Shown piece after piece: positions 22,347 to 33,600 of a stretch of DNA of 64,000 bases; within the stretch, counting starts at the first letter, position 1, and each line of letters begins with the position of its first letter. The stretch comes from Cymbomonas tetramitiformis (lineage: Eukaryota > Chlorophyta > Pyramimonadophyceae > Pyramimonadales > Pyramimonadaceae), in assembly GCA_001247695.2 (NCBI GenBank), contig LGRX02035166.1, positions 33,552 to 97,551 on the forward strand. The letters run 5' to 3'. Position numbers and translations under genes: made by a program. The notes below the pieces were generated by a model. That model saw only the letters and a program-made list of their open reading frames with translations. It had not been told where the DNA came from and did no database searches.

Positions 22347-22889
22347 CATAATCACTCACATTTAAGGAAACTCGACGTTAAGGAAATAGCCAGCGTTTCG
22401 GAGGGGTACCCAACTCGATGAGAAAAGCTGGCTGGATTTTCCGACTTATGAGATGGCCTGAAATAAGGAAAATGACCGCTGGCTGCCTAGCTGGAGAGGC
22501 ATTTCTTAAACTAAGAAAACTTTGCCGGGAAATTGACAAATATGGTATATTTGATGGGTTTTCATGATTTTTGCACAAAACTTGTCTTAAAGGTTTAAGT
22601 TCCTGATAGTCTGTTTCAGATATAATATCGTCATCAAAATCTTGCTTTAATTCTTTAAGCTGCGCACGGCTCTCAGGGTCCATTTTCTCGGAAAATGAAC
22701 ACCTTAAGAGAACGGGCTGGCTAGGGAAGGTGTCCACGTGGATGGTTATGGAATTCGCTGGCTGGCTCACGAGATCGCGGTCCACTATCCATAGCGTTCT
22801 CTATGACGACGCGGCGGGGGGTACCCAACTCGATGAGAAAAGCTGACTGACCTGGATTTCTCTGTTTTCTTACAGGTGGGTGATTACTG
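22347..22889. mobile_element. MITE-A, TA-flanked, 543 bp
   Basis: Left end CATAATCACTCAC and right end GTGGGTGATTACTG form TIRs matching those of the element at 43636-44234 (CAGTAATCACTCACC). TA flanks at 22345-22346 and 22890-22891 fit the Tc1/mariner/pogo group. It carries the ORF at 22683-22378. Confidence 0.8.
22378..22683 (-). CDS. SHOCT-like microprotein ORF in MITE-A
   Basis: The 101-codon ORF begins MDPESRAQLKELKQDFDDD and continues IISETDYQELK. The first ~30 residues match the ORFs in MITE-B and MITE-C; the remainder is not conserved and may be read-through of MITE sequence. The pattern L..L...........IIS..DY..LK resembles the SHOCT short C-terminal domain (L..L...G.IT..E(F/Y)...K), a small helical oligomerisation or tail motif. 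It runs inward from the middle of the element on the minus strand. Either a remnant of the parental transposase or an expressed microprotein; conservation across diverged copies argues that it was selected. Confidence 0.6.
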   Translation of the reverse strand: MDPESRAQLKELKQDFDDDIISETDYQELKPLRQVLCKNHENPSNIPYLSISRQSFLSLRNASPARQPAVIFLISGHLISRKIQPAFLIELGTPPKRWLFP

Positions 22890-24766
22890 TATTTATCTAT
22901 TGGTGTATAAATCGCGCAGGGTCACTCGTCCACCCCCCTTATGTACGGGCTATTAAGGGGGGTCCGCGACGAGACCCCGATTTAGCGGGCAAAAAATACC
23001 CCTTGTCAGATATCCCATCCCAACGCCCCGCCCACAGCCCTAGGCATGCATCCAATCCCCCCAACCCCATGGGGGGGTCACTTGGGTAGGGGGGATACTA
23101 TGATGCATCCCCTAAACCGAATCGTGGGGGATTTGCTCCTCGCCAAACGTTCGGGTTCATTTTCAAAAATTCGGGCGATTTGGCCCAACCCCACGCACCC
23201 CTACAATAGTAAAAAAACGTGCAACATCCCCCCTAAACCCTCGGGGGGTCCCTTGGAACGAGCTTATCGCCATTGGATTCCTCTGGTATTCGACTTGGGG
23301 GGCAATTTTTATCGGTGAAATTTGTCAAAATTTCTGCTCCACGGTTCGCAAAACCGTGCCCGTCGACCCTCGTCCGTCGGCCCAAAGGCCCTAAAGCGGA
23401 CCCAGGCGGTTCCTGGTGGTTCTTGGTGGTTCCCTGGCGGCGGTTGGGCAAGGTTATATTTATGGGCGATCGGCGCACGGGACCTATGGGAGTTACACCC
23501 AAACCGCGATCGAAAAAGTTAGTGCTCACCCCCTGAGCCAAATCCCGTTCCGATAAAGAGATACAGACACACTCATGATCGAGTGCTTATTAGTCGGAAG
23601 TCTCAATCTGTCAAGTCTGGTCGTGCACACCTGGATGGAGTGCCTCAAAGTGTGGTGGGAACCCAGTTTTTAAATGCAACAAAATGGCCAAGGGAACTGA
23701 CCCTCATGGGCGAGGATGAAGAACAAGAAGAGGTTGATGCGGATACACCAACCAAAAGAAAAAGGGTTTCTAATTCCGGATCAAAGCGACGCAAGCCGCG
23801 CGGGATTGATATGTGCGCACAAGAAAAGACCCTTGCGGACGGTGAACAAACGGATAAAGAGACTCGTATACAAAGACATCTCGTCTAGGTCACAGTTGTA
23901 CACCGAGGATGATACACTGGCGGATATGGCACCTGACTGTACGAACTAGTCAGGTTGTAATTTCCGGTACTAGGGACGAACCCATGCAAAATAATATTCA
24001 ATTGACTGAAAAATATCATGGAAAAGTGCTTGAATATGCTTTTTTAGCGGGCAAGCTAGCGACCGATATCAATATCCATTATGAAGTGGGCCTTGTGGGA
24101 CTATCAATTTGGATAGTAGCCAACTAACCACCAAAGTGGCTTGTTGGCAAACCTCTGGTCGGCCCACTTACCGTTCAACTTGTCTCACATTGTGTCCGTC
24201 AACCACCCTCTTCGGCAGCGCGCGCTAGCTCGAGTTACAGTTAGTCAATGCGCATCCGTACCTCCGGTACGCGTGCATCGAAAATCCGGTCTCCGTGCAA
24301 CTTAAGGATCAACCGATGATCCACGACCCACTGTGGCTCCTCCCCCCTTCTTAAAGTACGCCTCGCGGCGTACTCACTCCGGGGTGCGGCAACCCTCGCA
24401 TATGTTTAAACATTCGACTCACATAAATTACGCGGAAAGTAAGCGTGGTTCCATATCGATATCTCTATGACGGCTGTCCTGCGCACTTGCACCAAATGCA
24501 TACCGATGGTGCAACTGAATGTTACGCATAGTGGAGACTCGTCGGAATCGATGGCAATTGACGATCATAAGTCATGCTATCAACTCATTGCGAAAACGGA
24601 GATTAAGCTTACACAATCGTTAAAAAAATCGCACAACTGTAATAAGTCACATCGCACTCCATTCTTTCGTCACTAGCACAATGTTTGCGTTATTCGCGAA
24701 ACACTTTCATAAATCATCCCTTCAGTTTGAGTACCCCTTTACAATGAATGGTGTGTTTAAAGTATG
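22890..24766. other. No complete gene; one basic ORF at 23583-23888
   Basis: Contains GT-rich stretches at 23400-23450 (TTCCTGGTGGTTCTTGGTGG). A 101-codon plus-strand ORF at 23583-23888 has an acidic patch (EDEEQEEVDAD) followed by nuclear-localisation-like KRKR and KRRKPRG. The ORF has no recognised domain and may be an exon or relic. The rest shows no feature I can support. Confidence 0.3.
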
Positions 24767-24815
24767 GAAACTGTGTTGCACGGCTAGGTGGGATCGCTTC
24801 CACTATAACTTGCAC
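24767..24815. other. Solitary terminus similar to the 8.67-kb transposon's TIR
   Basis: GCACGGCTAGGTGGG at about 24778, followed by CACTATAACTTGCA. The right TIR of the 8.67-kb element reads, inward, GCACGGCTAGGTGG and then CACTATAAATTGCA. No opposite end was found nearby, so this is probably a truncated relative. Confidence 0.5.
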
Positions 24816-25546
24816 GCTTCATTATTTTAAATTGCGAGATCTCTGTCTTTGAAGCCATCACGCTATGCGTTATTCTCAATAGCACACCATATGCACACGA
24901 ATATCGTGGGAGCACTACGCGTACCATTAAAACGCCGTACGTGTGTCAATATTACGCCACATGCTTTATGATTTTGAGCCAGGCTTGCGATCAGGAATAT
25001 TCGATAGGCGATGCCCACATCGACGATTGCCAGTGGAAATGCACATGGGAAAAGCAGTGCGAGCGTCAGCACGCATATGCTTGCATGCAGCATATCTTGG
25101 ATCGAGTTGGGTTCTACATTTATAACATGGCCGATGATCAACCATAGTATTCACTCTGGCGTACCACCACGCATTGTGAGATTTGTACCAAGCAACAATC
25201 ATAAACTGTCCTATCGTTAGCGTCAATCGCAAGTCCAGGACCGTTAACCACACGATAATGTCCTATTCAATCACGATCGACATGCTGACTGTTCCAAATT
25301 GCAATGAAATGAACATTTCATAGCTAACTTTGCTTCTGTTTTAAAATACGGAAACCATTATATCTATTAAATCGATTGATATATCAGGAACGACACATCG
25401 AAGTCGTCGACACAAACTACTTAAATTTCATTAAAGTTCGAAAATGTCCGACCTATGAACAAATGTGATTTGAACCGAGTGAACTTCCAATTACTCCCGG
25501 CACCCAATCCAGCAAATTCCCTCTCGACGGCGATGGCTGTCTGACA

Positions 25547-28362
25547 TTAGAGTCCAGTCATTTCAAAAAAGTATCTATCCACATCCTCGATCAGCTGTGT
25601 CATCGCCTTGGTGGGTGTCGAGTATTCAATTTCGTTGTCTGGATAAGCCTTCCACTCCGACCAAGAAGACTCCTTGAGGATAATCACATGAGGCTCCGCT
25701 GTACTCCAATGCACTCTGCAATTCTTAGCCGCCGCCGCCGGGCCTTTCGACTTTGGCAGCTTCATACTAGCCCGCCTCTCCAGCGGGGATGCCATCGGCG
25801 CCCGCGGCATACTGTCCCCGTCAGACGAGGAGCGCATGAGTGCTGCTCGGGGCTTGTTTTTCAGGCGGTAGGGATACTCCTCCGATCCGTCCATTGCAGT
25901 AATGAACGTGGAGACGGCCCAATGGGCGGAATCCATCATTCCAGAGTAACCGGAATTCATGACTGCCAGCACCGGGCTCACCTGTGACACACCGCCACCC
26001 GCTGCATGAGAATGCACCGCATGCAGTCGCACTTCGATGCCCCCTGAGCTCCGGTGAGCTTTCACACCGCCAGCGGCGATAACGAGGCATACGTCGTTCC
26101 ATAGACTGGATTCTACACGATACTTGTCACCTTCCGTCCGTGGTGTACGTGCTACTTCGCACACAGCTGCTTTGGTCTCTCAAAAGTGACGCGAGTCTAA
26201 TGCTGCCCGCGGGGCCGAGAGCATGGTAGCGCTGCAGGTTATCAAAGAGGATGATCACGGACGATTCTCAGAAGAGTTGACAGGTGTCGGGGAGAGGCAC
26301 AGTTTGGATATACCGTGCTAACGGGGGATGAGCTTGAAGCCAAGGGCAAATGCAAGTTCATATCCGTGAAATTTACCATAGAGGAGCGGGTTTCTGCATC
26401 TCCACACCCCACTCCAGGTTGAGTAAGCAGCACCTAACGAGGGCGCCAGGCGGCAAAGGGGCAGTGGGGAAACAGCTGGCACAGAAATTGAAGTGAGCGT
26501 TCAGCTTGTTGCGCGCAGTCTGTGGACGCTGCTTCCTGCCACTGCAGTAGGCGCCACCCTCCTGCCATAAGCATAACTGCAGATCATGAGCTGCAAATAG
26601 CTAGCCCACCCCACATTAGATCACACGACTTGGAAACAAATTACCTGGATGTGGTGGGAGCTGTGTACGGCTGGATGTCCTTGGAGCCAGTGAGTGGAAG
26701 TGGGGCTAAGCGAGGTGGCAAGGGGCGCACAGGCACATGAGGGGAGGCAAGGCCGCGAGGTGCGCACGGGTGTGGGGCCTGAAGAGGTGGTGAGGCGCCA
26801 AGCATCATGCGGGCGCGGGCCACAGCGAGGCGGCAAGGTGCAACTTGGCGATGTGCGTGCAGGTGTGGGGCCGGGCTAGGCGGCAAGGCGCATGCAGGCG
26901 TGAGGTGCGGCCAGGAGAGGAGGCGAGCCAGGGCACGCTAGAGGGCATGCCAAGAGAACGTAGGGACCGAAAGCTCAGGAGAGCTGCGCCATCCGATCTC
27001 TTCACCAGCGCCCCTATTTATAGACGGACTGCGCGTGTCTTTGGAGCTCAGGCTAGCGCTGTGACATGGATGGCTTCTTTGCGCTGTCCTATGGCACTGA
27101 ACACAGCCATGGGGGTGCTCGGAGCCGGTCAGCAGCACCCCCGGTCAGCACCCCCGAAAGCCCCCGAGGGCAGAGAATGACAAGATGGAAGGCGCTGTTC
27201 GGTTGCTGGGCGTGATGCGTTTGGTTTCACTGGCAAATCTGCTCGAGGGTTCCACTGGGAGATCCCGGGAACGGGGCTGCTTACCGTGTTCATTGGGGCG
27301 CGGGTCCTCCGTGGTACCCGCCAGGCGATCCTGCTTGCCGTGTCAGGCACAGGCCCCGCGCCGCACACCCGCGCGTCTCCCCAACTGCCCGGCAAAATCC
27401 GCCGGGTGCCCGGTGCCGGCATCGAGAGGAGCTGCCAACGACCTCCCGCCACGGGTGGTGGCCTGGATCATGGCAATCAAAGAGGGCAGCTGAGCACAGC
27501 CACGGATAGATGACGGCAGGCGAGTCAGGCATGAAGGGTGGGCTGAGGGAGATCCTGGGTTGGCCGACATGCAACGAAGACGTGCCCAGGCGCGCACCTC
27601 CCAGCTGCGAATTTTCTTGGCCACGGATGGGGGAGTGGAGACGGGGTTGGGCTCGGGGTCGGGCTCAGGCTCGGGGTCGAGGTCAGGCTTGCGTTTGGTC
27701 TCAGGCTCGGGGTTGGGGTCGGGGTCGAGGTCGGGCTTGCGTTTGGGCGCGGGCTCGTGCGCTTGAGAAACTACGTGCCAGTTGGGCGCCGAAGGTGGTG
27801 TCGAGATGAGAGAGGATGCGTCCATGGCGGAGATGGCAGAGACCTCCGTCATGTTGGGCCGAGGACTCATGGTGAGCACGGCCTCGGGGCGTGGCCTTTC
27901 CTCAGCCTCGAGCTCAAGTTTGGGCACGGGCCGATGCTCCGGCCCGAGCGTAAGGCTTGGCTTGGGAATTGGCTCGGGAGTGGGCGCAGGCTTCAGCTTG
28001 GGCTTCTGCTGGGGGGCCCAAGCCCACGTCGGCTCGGACACCGCCGAAGGGGGCTTGCTATCAGGCGAGGAGTTCACCGGCCGCGCGGCGCAGGGAGGCA
28101 TGGCGCGCTCTTGTTCGCGCGGTGACAACGCGTCATCACTGCGCGCCGCCACTTTCAACGGAGGCACAGGGCAGGGAGGCACGGTGGGTTCTCTTCCCCA
28201 CGGCGACTTGAGTTCACTGGATGTGGCCGCCACCTCCTCTTGAACCCATGTGGACACGGTCCACATGGCAGCCTCCACTGCCTCCGCGACCTTGCCTTGA
28301 AGAGAAATCTGAAGCGCGGCTGTCACCGCTGCCACGGGATCCTGCCCGTCACTTCCCCGCAC
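25547..28362 (-). CDS. Gene C: proline/acid-repeat protein (exon set, low certainty)
   Basis: Two long minus-strand open segments look coding. The upstream one (from about 28340, acceptor GACGGGCAG, to about 27600) encodes an amphipathic helix (LQISLQGKVAEAVEAAMW) followed by Pro/Lys/Glu-rich sequence with repeats KRKPDLDPDPNPEPE and KRKPDLDPEPEPDPEP. The downstream one (about 26100-25547) ends in IEDVDRYFFEMTGL and a TAA at 25547-25549. Splice sites between them are unresolved (27.3-26.2 kb has none I trust). It has the same strand and style as gene B, so it may be that gene's 3' end. No domain recognised; the repeat part is probably a disordered linker. Confidence 0.4.
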
Positions 28363-28440
28363 CGCCTCCAGTCATCCATATGTTCACAACAGCCCCCCCT
28401 CTCTCCATTTAACCCTCCTATATACATATATATATATAAA

Positions 28441-29059
28441 TAGGGTTTGATGTAGTATGCGCGTAGGGAAATGATTTCAATGTAGTGTGCGCATAGGGAA
28501 ATGATTTTAATGGTAGTATGCGCGTAGGCAAATGATGAAGTAATGGTAGTTTGCCGTAGGCAACTTGTATAGTGTGTAGGCAGACCGTGCGCACGACGCT
28601 ATTAAATATGGCATGTGAACATTATCATGTAAATTCAACCGGTAGATATCAACACCTGACCACAATGAAGACATCTACCGGTCGGATTTGCGAGATAATC
28701 TTTTTTTGAGCGACCAAAAAAATCGATTACGAACAGTTCTTCGCTGTTTATTGCATTAAAAAACATCATTTTACAAATCCAACCGGTAGATATGCTCATC
28801 GTGGTCAGATGTTGATATCTACCGGTTGAATTTGCATAATAATGTTCACATGCAATATTATGAAGGGTCAAGCGTCGTGCACACGGTCTGCCTACACACT
28901 ACAAGTTGCCTACGGCAAACTGCCATTAATTCATCATTTGCCTATGCGCAGACTACCATTGAAATCATTTGCCTACGTGCATACTACATTAAAATTATTT
29001 TGCCTACGCGCATACTACCATATATGGCATTTGCCAACGTGCATACTACATTAAACCTA
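28441..29059. mobile_element. Foldback element with about 270-bp inverted arms
   Basis: The left arm (28441-28710) and right arm (28780-29059) are inverted copies. Both carry tandem GTAGTATGCGCGTAGGCAAA units at the outer side and CCGGTAGATATCAACA / its complement at the inner side. Outer ends read TAGGGTTTGATGTAGTATGC and, complemented, TAGGTTTAATGTAGTATGC. No transposase. The target duplication is unclear because the left flank is a TATATA run. It sits between gene C and gene B exons. Confidence 0.75.
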
Positions 29060-29180
29060 CAAATATAAGGATATACCTTCGGTGCCCTCTTGACCTGCCC
29101 CGCACAGCTCTCTCCCCTTTCCCTCAACCCTCCCCAAACGGCCACTCCTGGCTCGGGGATTTTTTCTTCTTCTCTCACCC

Positions 29181-29730
29181 TTATTTTCCCGGCTTATTCC
29201 TTACCCTGCGTGTCCTGATCCTTCCTGTACTCGACCTGTTGTTGCAGCCTGGGGCTCTCTTCTGCCTGATCCTCCTCGCCTGAACCTGGACGTTTACCCT
29301 AGCTTGGTCATTCGGACTTTGTGCTAGGATCGGCGGGCGAGAGTCTCCTCCTCCTCCCCTCCCCACACGGTCCCTTCCTCGCCCCTGTCCGCCCAACCGG
29401 CACTGCGTAGCGCCCTCTCCCTGCACGCACACACTCCACGTCGGAGCCTCTGGTGGAAGGGTCCGAGATGTCACCTCCTGCACGTCCATCAAAGTGCCTG
29501 TCGCATCATTCGCCGCGGTCCAGGATCCCGGCGGGGGTTCTGCAGCATGTCTGCCGCGCTCGGCAGCTCGGATGATGCCGGCACCCGTGAGAGGCAACGC
29601 CTGGGAAAGCTTGGCATCATCTGCTCCCCACCCACAGATGCCGGGTTCCCACACCAGCCAATCACACCCATCGTGAAGAAGCGCTCGCTGCGCTCAGAGC
29701 GGTGGGATGAATCGCGGTCCATCAACGGGC
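29181..29730 (-). other. Possible exon sequence, unassigned
   Basis: Minus-strand open frames (157 and 78 codons) are GC-rich and lack termination, with segments such as RFFTMGVIGWCGNPASVGG. No supporting splice model or homology. They may belong to the gene B/C transcription unit. Confidence 0.2.
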
Positions 29731-30697
29731 ATCAATTGGCCTCTCGGGCAGCCGCAGGGGCTTGGGATGCACAACAGTCTCGCCGTCCCACACTCACCAG
29801 CGTCCTCGGTGCTTGGCTCTTCCTCGGGCGCCAGCTGCCCATTCGCCTGCCCAACACCGCTTCCCCCACGTCCTCACCTCACAGAGCACGCGCCCGCAGG
29901 CAGCCAAAGGAGCTCTGAGTGCAGCCAGCCTTGTCTCTATGGACCCCTATCCAAGGCTCTATCCACGGCAGGCAGACTGCTCGATTCGAAGCTCTGCTCA
30001 GGTGATGCATGACCTCATCTCCTAGCTGATCATGGCCCGCAGACACGTGGCGTCTAGCACATATCACCACCCAGGAAGAGCGCCACGTCCTTGGATAGAG
30101 CTCTCATCGACTCCTCGAGGACCTTCCGCGGAACTACTCCTCGGGGAAGGTCCCTCTGGCCAAACCTAGAAATGGCCGGGGAGTGGCGGATGAGGGTCAA
30201 GGCAGCACCCGATTTTCGAAGGCGAGCTTCCGGCGTGTGAAGCTCTTATTTGGTGTGGAGGGGGCAAACTCGGAGCGCTCCACCGGCCTCGCCCGCCCTG
30301 CATGAGCGCCGCCTCCTGAGACAAGTGCATCGAGTCGCGCAGTTGCAGCCGCGCAGCTGGATCCGATTCTACGGCGGCCCTCGCATCAGCCTGTAGGGCG
30401 TTTCACGAGAGTTGACGCGGCAAGCAGAAGCCTCCAAGGCTTGGGTGCTCGAGGATTGGCAACGTCAGCGCAGGGGGGTAACGGAGGGGTGACGCGACGA
30501 GTGGGTGACTCAAGGGTGGGCGTGCTGAAGGGGACAACCCGAGGGCACGGTGTGCCAGCTGTCTCTTCCAGGGGCTAGGCAGCTCCAAGATGGCTCAGGG
30601 TGAAAGTACCCTCTACATTCGCCCACCATCAAGTGTCTGTGCGTAATTATGACATAGACCCCCTCACACCTGTCCGTCGAGGCCCCGTGGAACGAAC

Positions 30698-33600
30698 CTT
30701 TGCGGTCTGACTTGACCACCCTGGAGCTGTCCATTAGCACCGTCAGTCCCAGCACTGCTGACAACAAAATCAGCCTGGTGATGGTGTCGTGCTTCTCCGG
30801 CTTGGCTCCATCATCGGCCTCCAGAATCCCCGCCAGTACAGACTGCGCCCTCTTAACCCCGCTCCCCCCACCGCATTTAATTACAGACCGCGCCCTCTTA
30901 ACCCCGCCCCCCCGCATTTAATTACAGACCGCGCCCTCTTAACCCAGCCCCCACCGCATTTAATTACAGACTGCGCCTCTTAAACCCCCCCCACCGCATT
31001 TAATTACAGACTGCGCCCTCTTTACCCCGCCCCCACCACAATTAATTCCGGGCGCCTGCGCGACAGGAACTATCCGCGCGCATACGCATCCCAAAGTGGA
31101 GTGAGGTCTCTGTTCAGTAGTTGATTCCGAAACATAAGCACCGCCCACTTAGGCAGCACACCTGGACTAGCATCTCTTCGAGATTTCTACAGAGGTTGGC
31201 GAGACCACGGCCGAAGCGAGCAAAGGGTGGCGAAAATTGAGGGAGGGGGGCAGGTAGTAGGCTGCGAATGGCACGGGGTTCAAAAATTGAAAAGCTGATG
31301 TCGAGGACATTCGAAGGCATACCCCAGCACCCCCCAAGGCATACCCCACACCCCCATGCAATCCCTCAACATCCCGTTAAGCGTCTCCCCTCTTTCGCCT
31401 CCCCTTGGTGCTTCCAAGGGATCCCCAAACAGCCCCCGAGGCATCCCTCAGCACCCCCCCCAACAACCATCCCGCAGCAACAAACTGCGCGCCCATGCCA
31501 ATTGCCGTTTGCACAAGCTTCCTCGTACCAAAAGAGTGATGGCTGGCACATGCCGGCGGCTCGCTGGTGCCACGGGGAGGCAGTAACAGTTGGCACAGGC
31601 GCGCCTGTACCAGCGCAATTGGCACAGGCCGGCCTGAACCAAAGAGAAGAAAAAGAAAAGGGAAGAAAAAGAAAACCTACGCTCTCTTTTCGAGGCGTGA
31701 GGAGAGCTTTAGCCTCCCCTTGGCTTCCCTTCTTTTTTTTCTTATCCTTTGCCTTGTCTTGGCCTGAACCAAAATCGGCTGGCATATGCCGGCGGCGCGC
31801 TTCTGCTGTAACATATAGGTGACAACGCATGCATCCGCTGCACAGGCACGAGGTGTACACGCATCAGGCTCAGAGGATGGGAGATGAGGAGCCGCGGGCT
31901 GCCTGCCTGCAGCTGCTTCACTTTGTCCTCGGTCTGCGCCACGAGCGCACTGGCATCCATCAACACCGGCAGCAGGCACCCCGGCAGCCCGAGGGGCTCA
32001 AACCGCACCGAGGCCGCCTGTGACCTGGACGCCACGTTGGCCCCCATCTTCTCGTTGCTGTTCTTTGCGACCCGTTCTCTTGAGCTCTCGCCCTTCTTCG
32101 CGGCCGGGGTGCTCCCCGCGCTGTCGGCACTTCCTCGCGGGGCCTGCGCACCCACCGCCTCGAGCCCCGCCCCCTCAGTGCGCTGGTCCTCCCAGGAGAA
32201 GTCGAAGCCTTCCCGCCACGCTGCAAGACTGAAGGAAGAACATCCAACCGACTCTGCCGGAATCACAACGGCGCGCCCCCCATTTGGCTGCGGCAATAGC
32301 ACCCGAGCATTGGCCGAAGACCTTACTGAAGCATTCAACGAATTGGGCGCTTCGATCACAACGATTCCCCCCTCCTTCGTTCATTTCCATTTCCATGTTT
32401 GTGGGCGCTTTTTTGGTCCACTTCGGTTTCCGGGACCTTGCGATTCGCACTGCCCCGGTGGAGCTTCCTTTCGATTTCCCTTCTTTCCCCGGACCGGGCA
32501 CAAGGCGGCAGATGAGCGCATGATCGAATCTGAGGGACTGGGGAGTCTGCTCGGTCATGACCGCCTCCACAGAGGGCTGTCATTTGCCCGCTCTTGCCAC
32601 TTCTCACCAGCAGGCTAGTGTCTAGCACAGGCCCTCAGCTGGCGCTTGAATCTGGCTTCTCAGTTCCTGCTCCCCCGGGGGCAGCAGCTCGAGGAGCTGC
32701 AAGAGCGTGCAGGCAAAGGGGGTCGGGGCATCCGCACCCGGATATTCTCGAACACCTCCACATGTGGGCTCATCATCAGCAGCTTACCCCTCACTTCCTT
32801 CTCGATCAAATCTTCCCCCTGTTTCTCGCCGAACACCTGTTGGGCCAACGGGACTCGTGACCAGCATCAGCGCGCAGTCAAACTTAATTCTAATCCTAGC
32901 TCCCAGCGGAACTCATGAAGTGTACCTCTGCCCTTCACTCACGCATCTGGTAGGCGACAAAGATGGCAGTGCCCTAGGCACTGGCCGGGTCACACCGGTC
33001 GAGGCAGGCATCCAGCTGAACATGCATCAGGTTGGGTAGCACTGCTGGAGGCAGCTCAGACAGTACTGCAGAGTGCGGGATCGGGCAGGCAGTGCAGCGT
33101 TGCAAGTAGGCCGCATCATGCTGGGCAGCGTCGCAGATGGGCCGCATCAGGCTGGGCAGCGTCACAGATGGGCCGCATCAGGCTGGGCAGCGTCGCAGGT
33201 AGGCTGCATCAGGCTGGGCAGCGTCGCAAGTAGGCCGCATCAGGCTGGGCAGCGTTTATACAAGCAGGCCGCATCAGGCTGGGCAGCGTCGCAGGTAGGC
33301 CGCATCAGGCTGGGCAGCGTCGCAGGTAGGCTGCATCAGGCTGGGCAGCGTCGCAAGTAGGCCGCATCAGGCTGGGCAGCGTCGCAGATAGGCTGCATCA
33401 GGCTGGGCAGCGTTTATACAAGCAGGCCGCATCAGGCTGGGCAGCGTCGCAGATAGGCTGCATCAGGCTGGGCAGCGTCGCAGGTAGGCTGCATCAGGCT
33501 GGGCAGTGTTGCAAGTAGGCCGCATCAGGCTGGGCAGCGTCGCAGATAGGCTGCATCAAGCCGGGCAGCGTCGCAGATAGGCCGCATCAGGCTGGGCAGC

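Noticed and set aside
26240..27340. Plus- and minus-strand ORFs of 60-110 codons between gene C segments
   Set aside because: No domain, no consistent splice sites; GC-rich sequence yields such ORFs by chance.
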